DNA of 64,000 nucleotides from Cronobacter muytjensii ATCC 51329 (GTDB lineage: Bacteria > Pseudomonadota > Gammaproteobacteria > Enterobacterales > Enterobacteriaceae): contig NZ_CP012268.1 of the NCBI RefSeq assembly GCF_001277195.1, positions 2,604,001-2,668,000 of the forward strand, written 5' to 3'. Positions 43,147 to 52,027 of this stretch are shown piece after piece; within the stretch, counting starts at the first letter, position 1; every line of letters starts with the position of its first letter. A model generated the notes under the pieces. The model saw nothing but the letters and a program-made list of their open reading frames with translations. It made no database searches and was not told the DNA's origin. A program made the translations under genes and the position numbers.

Positions 43147-44595
43147 TTATTCCCCGGACGCTTTACGCGGCGCGCGACGGGTGCGCGGCTTCGCGCCAGC
43201 CGGACGGTTGCCCTCGCCGCCCGGACGACGCGGACGGTCACCTGACGGACGATTGCCTTCACCACCCTGACGGCGCGAACGCTCGCCAGACGGCCGATTG
43301 CCTTCGCCATCCTGACGGCGCGAACGCTCGCCAGACGAACGATTGCCGTCGCCATCCTGACGGCGCGGCTGGCCCTGACCACGACCGCCGCCGCCCTGAC
43401 CGCCGCGACCGCCACGGCCCTGACGACCGTTAACGATAGGCTCCGCCGGGATAGACGGGTCCGGCTCATAGCCCGGGATGGCCATACGCGGGATTTCACG
43501 CTTCAGCACGCGTTCAATATCGCGCAGCAGTTTGTGCTCATCGACGCACACCAGTGAGAGCGCCTCGCCGGTCGCGGCGGCGCGTCCGGTACGACCAATA
43601 CGGTGAACGTAATCTTCCGGCACGTTCGGCAGCTCGTAGTTCACTACGTGCGGCAGCTCTTCGATGTCAATACCGCGCGCGGCGATGTCGGTCGCTACCA
43701 GCACGCGAATGCCGCCGGTCTTGAAATCCGCCAGCGCGCGGGTACGGGCGCCCTGGCTCTTGTTGCCGTGGATAGCCGCGGCGGTGATGCCGTCTTTATT
43801 AAGCTGCTCGGCCAGATGGTTAGCGCCGTGCTTGGTGCGGGTAAACACCAGCACCTGCTGCCAGTTGCCATCGCCAATCAGGTAAGAAAGCAGTTCCCGC
43901 TTACGTTTTTTATCAACGAAATGCACATGCTGCGTCACCTGCCCGGAGGCGGTGTTGCGGCGCGCCACAGCCACTTCTTCCGGATTGCGCAGCAGTTTTT
44001 CCGCCAGCGCTTTGATGTCATCGGAGAAGGTGGCGGAGAACAGCAGGTTCTGACGCTTCGCCGGCAGCTTCGCCAGCACGCGACGAATGTCGTGGATAAA
44101 GCCCATGTCGAGCATGCGGTCCGCTTCATCAAGCACCAGCACTTCGACCTGATCGAGCTTCACCGCGTTCTGGTGTTCAAGGTCGAGCAGACGACCAGGA
44201 GTGGCGATAAGCACATCTACGCCGCCGCGCAGTTTCATCATCTGCGGGTTGATGCTCACGCCGCCAAATACCACCAGCGAGCGGATATCGAGATATTTGC
44301 TGTATTCGCGCACGTTCTCGCCCACCTGGGCTGCCAGTTCGCGCGTCGGGGTCAGGATCAGCGCGCGCACCGGGCGACGGCCCTGAGGGTGCGGCTGGCT
44401 GGTCGTCAGGCGCTGTAACAGCGGCAGCGTGAAGCCCGCGGTTTTGCCGGTGCCGGTCTGGGCGCTGGCCATCAAATCTTTGCCTGAAAGCACCACAGGA
44501 ATGGCCTGGCGCTGGATCGGAGTCGGTTCATTGTAACCCTGCTCGGCAATGGCGCGCAGGATCTCAGGGCTTAAGCCCAGTGAATCAAAAGACAT
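43147..44595 (-). CDS. rhlE: DEAD-box RNA helicase RhlE
   Basis: A 482-residue DEAD-box helicase. The Q motif is YNEPTPIQRQAIP and Walker A is ASAQTGTGKT. DEAD is VLDEADRMLDMG, SAT is LLFSATF, and motif VI is YVHRIGRTGRA. The helicase core ends about residue 370. The tail is basic and Gly/Arg-rich, and it contains a Gly-rich part (GRQGRGGRGGQGGGGRGQGQ) and four 15-residue tandem repeats. E. coli RhlE has 454 residues, so the extra length sits in the tail. It acts in ribosome assembly and RNA turnover. Its left-hand neighbour is the GntR gene of the sugar block, not ybiA/cecR as in E. coli. Confidence 0.95.
   Translation of the reverse strand: MSFDSLGLSPEILRAIAEQGYNEPTPIQRQAIPVVLSGKDLMASAQTGTGKTAGFTLPLLQRLTTSQPHPQGRRPVRALILTPTRELAAQVGENVREYSKYLDIRSLVVFGGVSINPQMMKLRGGVDVLIATPGRLLDLEHQNAVKLDQVEVLVLDEADRMLDMGFIHDIRRVLAKLPAKRQNLLFSATFSDDIKALAEKLLRNPEEVAVARRNTASGQVTQHVHFVDKKRKRELLSYLIGDGNWQQVLVFTRTKHGANHLAEQLNKDGITAAAIHGNKSQGARTRALADFKTGGIRVLVATDIAARGIDIEELPHVVNYELPNVPEDYVHRIGRTGRAAATGEALSLVCVDEHKLLRDIERVLKREIPRMAIPGYEPDPSIPAEPIVNGRQGRGGRGGQGGGGRGQGQPRRQDGDGNRSSGERSRRQDGEGNRPSGERSRRQGGEGNRPSGDRPRRPGGEGNRPAGAKPRTRRAPRKASGE
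43186..43365 (-). repeat. Four 45-bp tandem repeats coding for the RhlE tail
   Basis: The protein repeat unit is RRQDGEGNRPSGERS, present four times in a row with small changes: DGDGNRSSGERS, DGEGNRPSGERS, GGEGNRPSGDRP and GGEGNRPAGAKP. The unit length is exactly 15 codons, so gain or loss of units keeps the frame. Confidence 0.88.
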
Positions 44596-44775
44596 AATTA
44601 TTCCTGACTCGTCCCGACCGCAAAGGGTGTAGTTTCAGGGAGTCTAATGGCCGTCTGGCCGGAGAGGGGACACAAACCACAATGTCGCTAAGGGGCGGAG
44701 TGTAACAGTTTTTGTGAGGCAGCGCATAAAATCTCGCGCGCCCCACCGTTCTCTGACGTGCCGCCTTTTTATGGG

Positions 44776-45192
44776 TTAGCGGCGCAGGCCATGTTTCGAT
44801 GAAAAGTGGGCCGCATCGCGCTTGCGCTCTTTCACCAGCAGCGAGAGCAGCGCCGGGCCTGCCAGGATCACGATGCCCGCGAGCGCCAGCAGCAAATTAT
44901 TTTGCAGCACGCGCGAGAGCAGCCAGAGCGCAATCAGCGCCGCGCCAAAATACCAGGTCGTGGTGAGCTCTTCCAGAAAATCGCCTACTTCGCGCCAGAC
45001 GCCGTCGTGATGGCGCTGAAACGCCAGCATCAGCGCGACCGTCAGCGCGTACAGCGCGCATAACAGCAGCCCGATTTTCACCAGCGCCCCGCTCATCCAG
45101 CCCACCACCAGCAGCGCCACGACCGCCAGATGCAGCATAATCTGCCAGCAGCTTAAGCCTGTCGCCACGCGAATATATTGTTGCCACTTCAT
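44776..45192 (-). CDS. ybhQ: YbhQ, small inner-membrane protein
   Basis: A 138-residue membrane protein with about four hydrophobic segments (IMLHLAVVALLVVGWMSGAL and similar), resembling E. coli YbhQ (MKWQQRVRVATGLSCWQIM as remembered). The ATG at 45192, preceded by AGGAGT, matches the E. coli start. An open frame runs ten codons further upstream. Function unknown. The C-terminus is basic (KERKRDAAHFSSKHGLRR). Confidence 0.9.
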   Translation of the reverse strand: MKWQQYIRVATGLSCWQIMLHLAVVALLVVGWMSGALVKIGLLLCALYALTVALMLAFQRHHDGVWREVGDFLEELTTTWYFGAALIALWLLSRVLQNNLLLALAGIVILAGPALLSLLVKERKRDAAHFSSKHGLRR

Positions 45193-45327
45193 GGCCGCAC
45201 TCCTGTGGGATTTTTCACTCATTCTTCAGAGTACCGCAGTTTACGGAAAATTCCGTATCCCCGGCGCTTTTTGTGACTGGGACTACACTTTACTGACATC
45301 AGGAGAATAAGAAGTGGCTGGGGAAAC

Positions 45328-46089
45328 ATGGCAGATAATACACAGCGATTTTCATTTAACGTTTTGACTATTAATACCCACAAGGGTTTTACCGCTTTTA
45401 ACCGACGCTTTATTTTACCGGAACTGCGCGATGCGGTTCGCACGGTCTCGGCGGATATTGTCTGTCTCCAGGAAGTCATGGGCGCGCACGAGGTTCACCC
45501 GCTGCACGTCGAAAACTGGCCGGACACCACCCACTATGAATTTCTGGCCGACACGATGTGGAGCGATTACGCCTACGGGCGCAACGCCGTCTACCCGGAG
45601 GGGCATCATGGCAATGCCGTGCTGTCGCGCTACCCGATTGAGCATTACGAAAACCGCGACGTCTCGGTGCCCGGCACCGAAAAGCGCGGCGTGCTGCACT
45701 GCCGTATCACCCCGCCCGGCTTCCCGAAAGCCATTCATGTGATATGCGTTCATCTGGGGCTGAAAGAGGCGCACCGTCAGGCGCAGCTCGCCATGCTGGC
45801 GGAGCTGGTCAACAGCCTGCCGGACGGCGAGCCGGTGGTGGTGGCTGGCGATTTCAATGACTGGCGCCAGCAGGCGAACCGCATTTTGCGCGCCCAGGCG
45901 GGGCTTGACGAGGTGTTCACCCGCGCTCACGGGCGTCCGGCGCGCACCTTCCCGGTAAGCTTCCCCCTGCTGCGTCTTGACCGGATCTATGTGAAAAACG
46001 CCTCGGCGAGCGCGCCGACCGCGCTGCCGCTGCGTAACTGGCGCCATCTTTCCGACCATGCCCCGCTGGCAGTGGAGATCCATCTATGA
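45328..46089 (+). CDS. ybhP: YbhP, endonuclease/exonuclease/phosphatase-family protein
   Basis: A 253-residue protein of the EEP (DNase I-like) fold. Metal and catalytic residues lie in LTINTHKG, CLQEVMG, VICVHLGLKEAHRQ, VVAGDFNDW and the last LSDHAPLAVEIHL. No signal peptide is seen. It is the first gene of the ybhP-clsB-ybhN operon, and its TGA overlaps the clsB ATG (ATGA), so it may help clsB in phospholipid work. Its true substrate is unknown. Confidence 0.94.
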   Translation: MADNTQRFSFNVLTINTHKGFTAFNRRFILPELRDAVRTVSADIVCLQEVMGAHEVHPLHVENWPDTTHYEFLADTMWSDYAYGRNAVYPEGHHGNAVLSRYPIEHYENRDVSVPGTEKRGVLHCRITPPGFPKAIHVICVHLGLKEAHRQAQLAMLAELVNSLPDGEPVVVAGDFNDWRQQANRILRAQAGLDEVFTRAHGRPARTFPVSFPLLRLDRIYVKNASASAPTALPLRNWRHLSDHAPLAVEIHL

Positions 46090-47327
46090 AAACAAACTGG
46101 CGTGACGGCAACCGCATTGAGTTGTTAGAGAACGGCGATGAATTTTATCCCGCCGTCTTTGAGGCGATAGATAACGCGCGCAGCAAAATCATTCTGGAAA
46201 CCTTTATCTGGTTCGACGACAACGTCGGCCGCCAGTTGCATGAGGTCATCCTGCGCGCCGCACAGCGCGGCGTCAGCGTCGAAGTGCTGCTGGACGGCTA
46301 CGGCTCGCCGGATCTCAGCGACGAGTTCGTCGGCACCCTCACCTCGGCGGGCGTAACGTTCCGCTATTACGATCCGCGCCCGCGCACGATGGGCATGCGC
46401 ACGAATGTGTTCCGCCGTATGCATCGCAAAATTGTGGTGATCGACGGCGAAGTGGCGTTCGTCGGCGGGATTAACTACTCCGCTGAACATATGAGCGATT
46501 ATGGCCCGGAGGCGAAACAGGATTACGCGGTACGCGTCGAAGGCCCGGTGGTGCAGGACATTTATCAGTTTGTCCTCAGTAATCTTGGCGAAGAACAGGT
46601 AAGCCGCTGGTGGCAGCGCCATTATCAGCAGGCGGTGGATAACACGATGCCGGGCGAGGCGCAGGCGCTGTTTATCTGGCGCGACAATAACGATCATCGC
46701 GACGATATCGAACGTCATTATCTGAAGATGCTGGCGAACGCCAAAAAAGAAGTGATTATCGCCAACGCCTATTTTTTCCCTGGCTATCGCCTGCTGCACG
46801 CGATGCGCAACGCCGCCCGCCGCGGCGTCAAGGTGAAGCTCATCGTGCAGGGTGAGCCGGATATGCCTATCGTTAAGGTAGGCGCGCGCCTGCTTTATAA
46901 CTATCTGGTGAAGGGAGGCGTTGAAGTCTACGAATACCTGCGCCGTCCATTGCACGGCAAAGTGGCGCTGATGGACGATCACTGGGCGACGGTCGGCTCC
47001 AGTAACCTCGACCCGCTGAGCCTGTCGCTTAATCTGGAGGCGAATCTGATTATTCACGATACGCAGTTCAACCAGACCCTGCGCGACAACCTGACGCGCC
47101 TTATCCGCGAAGACTGTAAACAGGTGGATGAGAGCATGATGCCGAAACGCACCTGGTGGAATCTCACCAAGAGCGTCATCGTGTTCCACTTCCTGCGCCA
47201 CTTCCCGGCAATGGTGGGCTGGCTGCCCGCCCATACGCCGAAGCTCGCGCAGGTGCCGCCGCCGGTACAACCTGAAATCGAAACCCAGGACCGGGTCGAG
47301 ACTGAAAATCCGGGAGTGAAACCGTAA
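46086..47327 (+). CDS. clsB: Cardiolipin synthase B (ClsB, YbhO)
   Basis: A 413-residue phospholipase-D-superfamily enzyme. The two HKD motifs are HRKIVVIDGEVAFVGGINYS (His113) and HGKVALMDDHWATVGSSNLD (about 290-310). Unlike ClsA it has no N-terminal membrane helices. It makes cardiolipin, and in E. coli also phosphatidylglycerol, by transesterification. The gene overlaps ybhP by four bases and ybhN by one base, so the three are translationally coupled. Its C-terminus is acidic and Pro/Gln-rich, a variable tail. Confidence 0.96.
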   Translation: MKTNWRDGNRIELLENGDEFYPAVFEAIDNARSKIILETFIWFDDNVGRQLHEVILRAAQRGVSVEVLLDGYGSPDLSDEFVGTLTSAGVTFRYYDPRPRTMGMRTNVFRRMHRKIVVIDGEVAFVGGINYSAEHMSDYGPEAKQDYAVRVEGPVVQDIYQFVLSNLGEEQVSRWWQRHYQQAVDNTMPGEAQALFIWRDNNDHRDDIERHYLKMLANAKKEVIIANAYFFPGYRLLHAMRNAARRGVKVKLIVQGEPDMPIVKVGARLLYNYLVKGGVEVYEYLRRPLHGKVALMDDHWATVGSSNLDPLSLSLNLEANLIIHDTQFNQTLRDNLTRLIREDCKQVDESMMPKRTWWNLTKSVIVFHFLRHFPAMVGWLPAHTPKLAQVPPPVQPEIETQDRVETENPGVKP

Positions 47328-48355
47328 TGGCGAAATCGCATTCGAAGTGGCGTCTGACGAAGAAGATCCTGACATGGCTGTTTTTTATCGCCGTCGTCGT
47401 GCTGATTGTGATGTACGCGCAGAAAGTCGACTGGGAGGAGGTGTGGAAGGTTATCAAAAACTACAACCGCACCGCCCTGCTCATCTCGGTGGCGCTGGTT
47501 ATCGTGAGTTATCTGCTTTACGGCTGCTACGACCTGCTCGGCCGCGCCTACTGCGGCCATAAGCTCGCTAAGCGGCAGGTGATGCTGGTGTCGTTCGTCT
47601 GTTACGCATTCAACCTGACGCTGAGTACGTGGGTAGGCGGCGTGGGGATGCGCTACCGGCTCTACTCGCGCCTCGGGCTGCCGGGCAGTACGATTACGCG
47701 TATTTTCTCCCTGAGCATTACCACCAACTGGCTCGGTTATATTCTGCTGGGCGGCGTGATTTTCACTTTCGGCGTGGTGAAGCTTCCTGAGCACTGGTAT
47801 ATCGACGAGATGACGCTGCGCATTATCGGCGTGGCGCTGCTCGCCGTAATTGCGGTGTATATGTGGTTCTGCGCCTTCGCGAAGCGCCGCCATGTGACGA
47901 TAAAAGGCCAGAAGCTGGTGTTGCCGTCGTGGAAATTTGCTATCGCCCAGATGGTGATTTCCAGCGCCAACTGGATGGCGATGGGCGCGATTATCTGGCT
48001 GCTGCTGGGCCAGGAGATCAACTATTTCTTTGTGCTGGGCGTACTGCTGGTGAGCAGTATCGCGGGGGTGATTATCCATATACCGGCAGGTATCGGCGTG
48101 CTGGAGGCGGTGTTTATCGCGCTGCTTGGCGGCGAGCACATCAGCCACGGCGCGATTATCGCGGCGCTTCTCGCCTACCGTATGCTCTATTTCTTCGCCC
48201 CGCTGCTGCTGGCTATCATTTTCTACCTTGTGCTTGAGAGCCGTGCGAAGAAACTGCGCGCCAAAAACGAGAAGCAGCTCGCGAAAGCGCAGCAGTCCGG
48301 TGAGGTGCCAGAGGAGAACGGCGAGCCGCCGCTGAAGCTTGCAAAAGAGAAGTGA
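47327..48355 (+). CDS. ybhN: YbhN, UPF0104/LPG-synthase-like membrane protein
   Basis: A 342-residue inner-membrane protein with about eight hydrophobic segments and the family motif WVGGVGMRYRLYSRLGLP. IHIPAGIGVLEAVF is another hallmark of the lysylphosphatidylglycerol-synthase TM region (aglD/UPF0104). The tail is Lys/Glu-rich and cytoplasmic. It overlaps the clsB stop (TAATG). A role in lipid handling together with ClsB is an inference from the operon. E. coli ybhM, which follows in K-12, is absent. Confidence 0.94.
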   Translation: MAKSHSKWRLTKKILTWLFFIAVVVLIVMYAQKVDWEEVWKVIKNYNRTALLISVALVIVSYLLYGCYDLLGRAYCGHKLAKRQVMLVSFVCYAFNLTLSTWVGGVGMRYRLYSRLGLPGSTITRIFSLSITTNWLGYILLGGVIFTFGVVKLPEHWYIDEMTLRIIGVALLAVIAVYMWFCAFAKRRHVTIKGQKLVLPSWKFAIAQMVISSANWMAMGAIIWLLLGQEINYFFVLGVLLVSSIAGVIIHIPAGIGVLEAVFIALLGGEHISHGAIIAALLAYRMLYFFAPLLLAIIFYLVLESRAKKLRAKNEKQLAKAQQSGEVPEENGEPPLKLAKEK

Positions 48356-48363
48356 GGTACGAC

Positions 48364-48443
48364 GGCGGGTGGCGCGTGGTTTACCCGCTCTACCCAGGAA
48401 GGGCTTGTTGTATGCAGGGCGGGTAAGCGTCAGCGCGCCCGCC
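48364..48443. repeat. REP-like dispersed palindromic repeat, copy B (inverted pair)
   Basis: Two related units in opposite directions: GGCGGGTGGCGCG with TTTACCCGCTCTACCC (48364-48395) and GCAGGGCGGGTAAGCG with CGCGCCCGCC (48414-48443). The same type occurs at 19136-19190 and 53363-53447. It lies between ybhN and its terminator. Confidence 0.65.
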
Positions 48444-48460
48444 CCTCACCCCGCGCCCAT

Positions 48461-48488
48461 AAAAAAACCCTCCGCAGAGGGTTTTTAT
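48461..48488. terminator. Terminator between ybhN and ybhL
   Basis: A-rich CCCTC / GAGGG stem (AAAACCCTC and GAGGGTTTT) with T run on both strands. Serves the convergent genes. Confidence 0.88.
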
Positions 48489-48504
48489 TTGATGTGAAGC
48501 GCCG

Positions 48505-49212
48505 TTAGCGGCGGTTGCCGAAAATACGTAACAGCATCAGGAACAGGTTGATGAAATCGAGATACAGCGTCAGCGCGCCGAGAATCGAATATTTGCGCAG
48601 GTTCCCGCGGTCGCTCACGTCAATCTGCTCGCCCAGGGTTTTCAGCTTCTGCGTGTCATAGGCGGTAAGGCCCACAAACACGATAACGCCAATATAGGTG
48701 ACCGCCCACATCAGCGCCGGGCTTTTCAGCCAGAAGTTCACCAGCGAAGCGATAATCAGCCCGATCAGCGCCATAAAGAGGATATTCCCCCAGCCGCTGA
48801 GATCGCGCTTGGTGGTGTAGCCGTACAGGCTCATCACGCCAAACATCCCCGCCGTCACCACAAAGGTGCTGGCAATCGAGGCGTAGGTATAGACCAGGAA
48901 TATCGATGAGAGCGTCAAGCCGGTGAGCGCTGAATAGAGCATAAACAGCGCGGTGGCAACCGCCGGGCTGAGCTTATGCACCAGGCCTGAGAGAATAAAC
49001 ACCACGGCGAGCTGGGCGATAATCAACCCGAAGAACACAAACCGGCTTGAGAAGATGTACATCATCAGGTTTTCATTATTGGCTGAATACCAGGCGACAA
49101 ACGCGGTCAGTAACAGACCACAGGTCATCCAGCCATACACCTGCGCCATAAAGGTTTGCAGCCCGGCGCGCGGCTGCACAATAGTTTGACTTGAGCGTGG
49201 GAATCGATCCAT
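48505..49212 (-). CDS. ybhL: YbhL, Bax inhibitor-1 (YccA/TMBIM) family protein
   Basis: A 235-residue membrane protein with seven hydrophobic segments of the Bax-inhibitor-1 family. The hallmark is TAYDTQKLKTLGEQID near the end (residues about 178-193), and the N-terminus MDRFPRSSQTIVQPRAGLQTFMAQVYGWM is as in E. coli YbhL. The family includes calcium-leak channels, and the E. coli role is not settled. It lies upstream of moaE on the same strand with a 105-base gap. Confidence 0.95.
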   Translation of the reverse strand: MDRFPRSSQTIVQPRAGLQTFMAQVYGWMTCGLLLTAFVAWYSANNENLMMYIFSSRFVFFGLIIAQLAVVFILSGLVHKLSPAVATALFMLYSALTGLTLSSIFLVYTYASIASTFVVTAGMFGVMSLYGYTTKRDLSGWGNILFMALIGLIIASLVNFWLKSPALMWAVTYIGVIVFVGLTAYDTQKLKTLGEQIDVSDRGNLRKYSILGALTLYLDFINLFLMLLRIFGNRR

Positions 49213-49317
49213 GACGCTGCCTCACTTATACGGTTAATGTGCGGTTAATGCGTGTCGAGACACACGATACGTGCGTCTCCCCTCTATTAAGCCTGGAACA
49301 AATCTCCGCCGATGTCA

Positions 49318-49770
49318 TTACCAGCGCTGCGCCGCCTGCTGATCGCTGTCGCGCGCCTCGACCCAGCGGTCGCCTTCCGGCGTGGCTTCACGCTTCCAGA
49401 ACGGCGCGCGCGTTTTCAGATAATCCATAATAAACTGCGCCGCCTCGAAAGCCTGGCTGCGGTGCGCGCCGGTCACGCCGACAAAAACGATTTCATCGCC
49501 CGGCCACAGTTCGCCCACGCGATGGATCACGGATACGCGCTGCAACGGCCAGCGCGCCCGCGCCTCCTGAACAATCTCCGTCAACGCTTTCTCAGTCATG
49601 CCCGGATAGTGCTCCAGCGTCAGCGCACGCACGCTGTCGCCGAGGTTGTGGTTACGCACTTTGCCGGTAAAGGTCACGACCGCGCCGTCTTCATCGCACT
49701 GCGCGAGCCACTCATACTCTTCGCCGACGCTGAAATTTTCATGGCCGACGCGAATGCGGGTATTGTTCAT
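49318..49770 (-). CDS. moaE: Molybdopterin synthase catalytic subunit MoaE
   Basis: A 150-residue large subunit of molybdopterin synthase. It contains FTGKVRNHNLGDSVRALTLEHYPGMTEKAL, the RVSVIHRVGELWPGDEIVFVGVTGAHR core and the Lys-containing active-site stretch near KTRAPFWKREATPEG. Together with MoaD it adds the dithiolene sulfurs to precursor Z (cPMP). Last gene of moaABCDE, one base after moaD. Confidence 0.97.
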   Translation of the reverse strand: MNNTRIRVGHENFSVGEEYEWLAQCDEDGAVVTFTGKVRNHNLGDSVRALTLEHYPGMTEKALTEIVQEARARWPLQRVSVIHRVGELWPGDEIVFVGVTGAHRSQAFEAAQFIMDYLKTRAPFWKREATPEGDRWVEARDSDQQAAQRW

Positions 49771-49771
49771 C

Positions 49772-50017
49772 TTAGCCTCCGGTCACGGGCGGGAAGAAGG
49801 CCACTTCGTCGCCGTCGGCGAGCGGATGGTCAAACGGCACCAGCGTCTGATTCACCGCCGCCAGCAGCTTGCCGGATTCCAGCGCCAGCGCGAAGCGCCC
49901 GCCGCGCGCCGCCAGATGTTGCCGCAACGCCTCGACGGTTGCGAAATCCGCCGCCACGCGCTCGGCATCCACGCCGGTCAGCTCGCGCACCTGCGCGAAA
50001 AAAAGCACGTTAATCAT
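49772..50017 (-). CDS. moaD: Molybdopterin synthase sulfur carrier subunit MoaD
   Basis: An 81-residue ubiquitin-like protein ending in the double glycine (FFPPVTGG) that becomes the thiocarboxylate. The ATG at 50015-50017 gives the E. coli length and start (MINVLFFAQVREL). The frame is open 21 codons further upstream inside moaC. It overlaps the moaC 3' end by eight bases, so translation is coupled. Confidence 0.97.
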   Translation of the reverse strand: MINVLFFAQVRELTGVDAERVAADFATVEALRQHLAARGGRFALALESGKLLAAVNQTLVPFDHPLADGDEVAFFPPVTGG

Positions 50018-50495
50018 GGGCATCCACCTGAAAATCGCCTGATTTGCCGCCGCTTTTTGCCAGCAGCCGCACCGGGCCAATCACCATATCTTTCTGCACC
50101 GCTTTACACATGTCGTAGATGGTGAGCGCCGCCACCGAGGCGGCCGTCAGCGCTTCCATCTCAACGCCCGTTTTACCGGTAAGACGACACAGTGACTCAA
50201 TACGCACGCGGCTGTGCGCTTCGTCCGCGAACAGCTGCACTTCCACTTTGCTCAACAGCAGCGGATGACAGAGCGGGATCAGCTCCCAGGTGCGCTTCGC
50301 CGCCTGGATACCCGCGATGCGCGCGGTGGCGAACACGTCGCCCTTGTGGTGGCTGCCGTTAACGATCATGGCCAGCGTTTCCGGGCGCATAGCGACAAAC
50401 GCTTCAGCGCGCGCCTCGCGCACCGTTTCCGCTTTTCCGGAGACATCGACCATATGGGCTTCGCCGGCGGCGTTGATGTGGGTCAGTTGCGACAT
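50010..50495 (-). CDS. moaC: Cyclic pyranopterin monophosphate synthase MoaC
   Basis: A 161-residue protein that with MoaA converts GTP to cyclic pyranopterin monophosphate. Visible are MVDVSGKAETVREARAEA at the start, the GDVFATARIAGIQAAKRT stretch, LIPLCHPL and the GVEMEALTAASVAALTIYDMCK hallmark. It forms hexamers. Third gene of moaABCDE, overlapping moaD. Confidence 0.97.
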   Translation of the reverse strand: MSQLTHINAAGEAHMVDVSGKAETVREARAEAFVAMRPETLAMIVNGSHHKGDVFATARIAGIQAAKRTWELIPLCHPLLLSKVEVQLFADEAHSRVRIESLCRLTGKTGVEMEALTAASVAALTIYDMCKAVQKDMVIGPVRLLAKSGGKSGDFQVDAHD

Positions 50496-50498
50496 AAC

Positions 50499-51011
50499 TT
50501 ACTTCTTCAGATGAGGGTGAAAATTACACGGGCGCGTGCGGGCGTCGAGCTGCGGCGCGATGATGTTTTCCCAGGCCGTGCGGCAGGCGCGGGTAGAGCC
50601 CGGCATCGCGAAAATCAGGGTGTCGTTGGCAATCCCCGCCACTGCGCGCGACTGCATCATGGCCGTGCCTATCTCTTCAAACGAGAGCATACGGAACATT
50701 TCGCCGAAACCTGCGATTTCACGGTCGAACAGCGGCAGTAGCGCCTCCGGCACCTGATCGCCTGCGGTAAAACCAGTACCGCCGTTAATCAGCACCACCT
50801 GTACGTCGTCGCTGGCTATCCAGCGCGACACCTCGGCGCGTATGGCGTAGCGGTTCTCTTTGACGATGGCTTTATCGACCACCTGATGTCCGGCCTCAAT
50901 CGCCGCATCACGTAAAAAATGCCCGGAGGTGTCGTCATCTTCGCCGCGACGGCTGGAAACCGTAAGGATGGCGACGCGCGCCGGCAGAAACTCTGCGCTA
51001 ACCTGACTCAT
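50499..51011 (-). CDS. moaB: MoaB, molybdopterin adenylyltransferase-like protein
   Basis: A 170-residue MogA-like protein with the MPT-binding motifs TVSSRRGEDDDTSGHFLRDA, LINGGTGFTAGDQ and AMPGSTRAC. In E. coli MoaB is not essential for molybdenum cofactor formation and its exact role is unclear, with MogA being the main adenylyltransferase. Second gene of moaABCDE, three bases before moaC. Confidence 0.96.
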   Translation of the reverse strand: MSQVSAEFLPARVAILTVSSRRGEDDDTSGHFLRDAAIEAGHQVVDKAIVKENRYAIRAEVSRWIASDDVQVVLINGGTGFTAGDQVPEALLPLFDREIAGFGEMFRMLSFEEIGTAMMQSRAVAGIANDTLIFAMPGSTRACRTAWENIIAPQLDARTRPCNFHPHLKK

Positions 51012-51032
51012 AGTGACTCCTTGTGCGCGGCG

Positions 51033-52022
51033 TCAGCCGCCGATATAGGACAGATTCTGGGTGATGCCGGTATTGCCCTGATGCAGGAAATGGGTTTGCT
51101 TTTTACCGCGCAGCGCCTCTTCGATACGCGCCATCAGCGCCGCCTGCTGCCCTTCTTCGGCCAGCAGATCGCGCAGATCCACGCCGCCGTCGCCGAACAG
51201 GCACAGATGCAGCTTACCGATCGACGAGACGCGCAGGCGGTTGCAGCTGGCGCAGAAATCTTTCTCATACGGCATGATAAGCCCGATCTCACCGTCATAA
51301 TCCGGATGGCAGAAGACCTGCGCCGGGCCGTCAGCGCGGCTGCGCAACTGGTGGATCCAGCCGCGTTTTAGCAACTCGTCGCGAATGGTCGCGCCCGAGA
51401 TATGGTGCTGGCGGAACAGCTCGCTGCCCTCGCCCGTTTCCATCAGTTCAATAAAGCGTAGCTGGATGGAACGGGTTTTGATCCAGTTGAGAAAGGTATC
51501 GAGCTGGTGATGGTTCACGTCGCGCATCAGCACGGTGTTGACCTTCACTTTCGCAAAGCCTGCGTCAAAGGCGGCGTCAATGCCCGCCATCACCTGGCGG
51601 AATTTATCCTGGCCGGTGATGGCGTGAAACTGGCGGGCGTCGAGGCTGTCGACGCTGACGTTGACTGCCGTGAGTCCGGCGTCGCGCCACTGCGCGACGT
51701 CGCGCGCCAGGCGGTAGCCGTTGGTCGTCACGGCAATCTGGCGAATGGAGGGGTTTTCACGCACGGCGGCGATGATGTCGCAAAAATCGCGGCGCAACGA
51801 CGGCTCGCCGCCGGTCAGTCGCACTTTTTCAGTGCCAAGGTTTGCGAACGCGCGCGTCACGCGGCGAATTTCATCGAGTGAAAGAAAACCGTTGTTGGTA
51901 ACGCCGGCGGGCTTGTAGCCATCCGGCAGGCAGTAGGTGCAACGAAAGTTGCAGACGTCAGTCACTGACAGGCGTAAGTAATAGAACTTACGCGCAAACG
52001 CATCGGTAAGTTGAGAAGCCAT
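51033..52022 (-). CDS. moaA: GTP 3',8-cyclase MoaA (radical SAM)
   Basis: A 329-residue radical-SAM enzyme. The SAM Fe-S motif is Cys24-X3-Cys28-X2-Cys31 (CNFRCTYC). The C-terminal cluster cysteines are in CASCNRLRVSSIGKLHLCLF. It ends in the conserved GG dipeptide (NLSYIGG). It converts GTP to 3',8-cyclo-GTP, the first step of Moco synthesis. The ATG at 52022 gives the E. coli start (MASQLTDAFARKF). An earlier in-frame start would lie in the riboswitch. First gene of moaABCDE, behind a Moco riboswitch. Confidence 0.98.
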   Translation of the reverse strand: MASQLTDAFARKFYYLRLSVTDVCNFRCTYCLPDGYKPAGVTNNGFLSLDEIRRVTRAFANLGTEKVRLTGGEPSLRRDFCDIIAAVRENPSIRQIAVTTNGYRLARDVAQWRDAGLTAVNVSVDSLDARQFHAITGQDKFRQVMAGIDAAFDAGFAKVKVNTVLMRDVNHHQLDTFLNWIKTRSIQLRFIELMETGEGSELFRQHHISGATIRDELLKRGWIHQLRSRADGPAQVFCHPDYDGEIGLIMPYEKDFCASCNRLRVSSIGKLHLCLFGDGGVDLRDLLAEEGQQAALMARIEEALRGKKQTHFLHQGNTGITQNLSYIGG

Positions 52023-52027
52023 GTACA

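Noticed and set aside
46125..47375. A 416-codon open frame antisense to clsB
   Set aside because: Almost full antisense overlap with the HKD-motif gene clsB and no start context or domain.
47054..48148. A 364-codon open frame antisense to clsB and ybhN
   Set aside because: It overlaps two well-conserved genes and its product is a His/Gln/Arg-rich shadow sequence.
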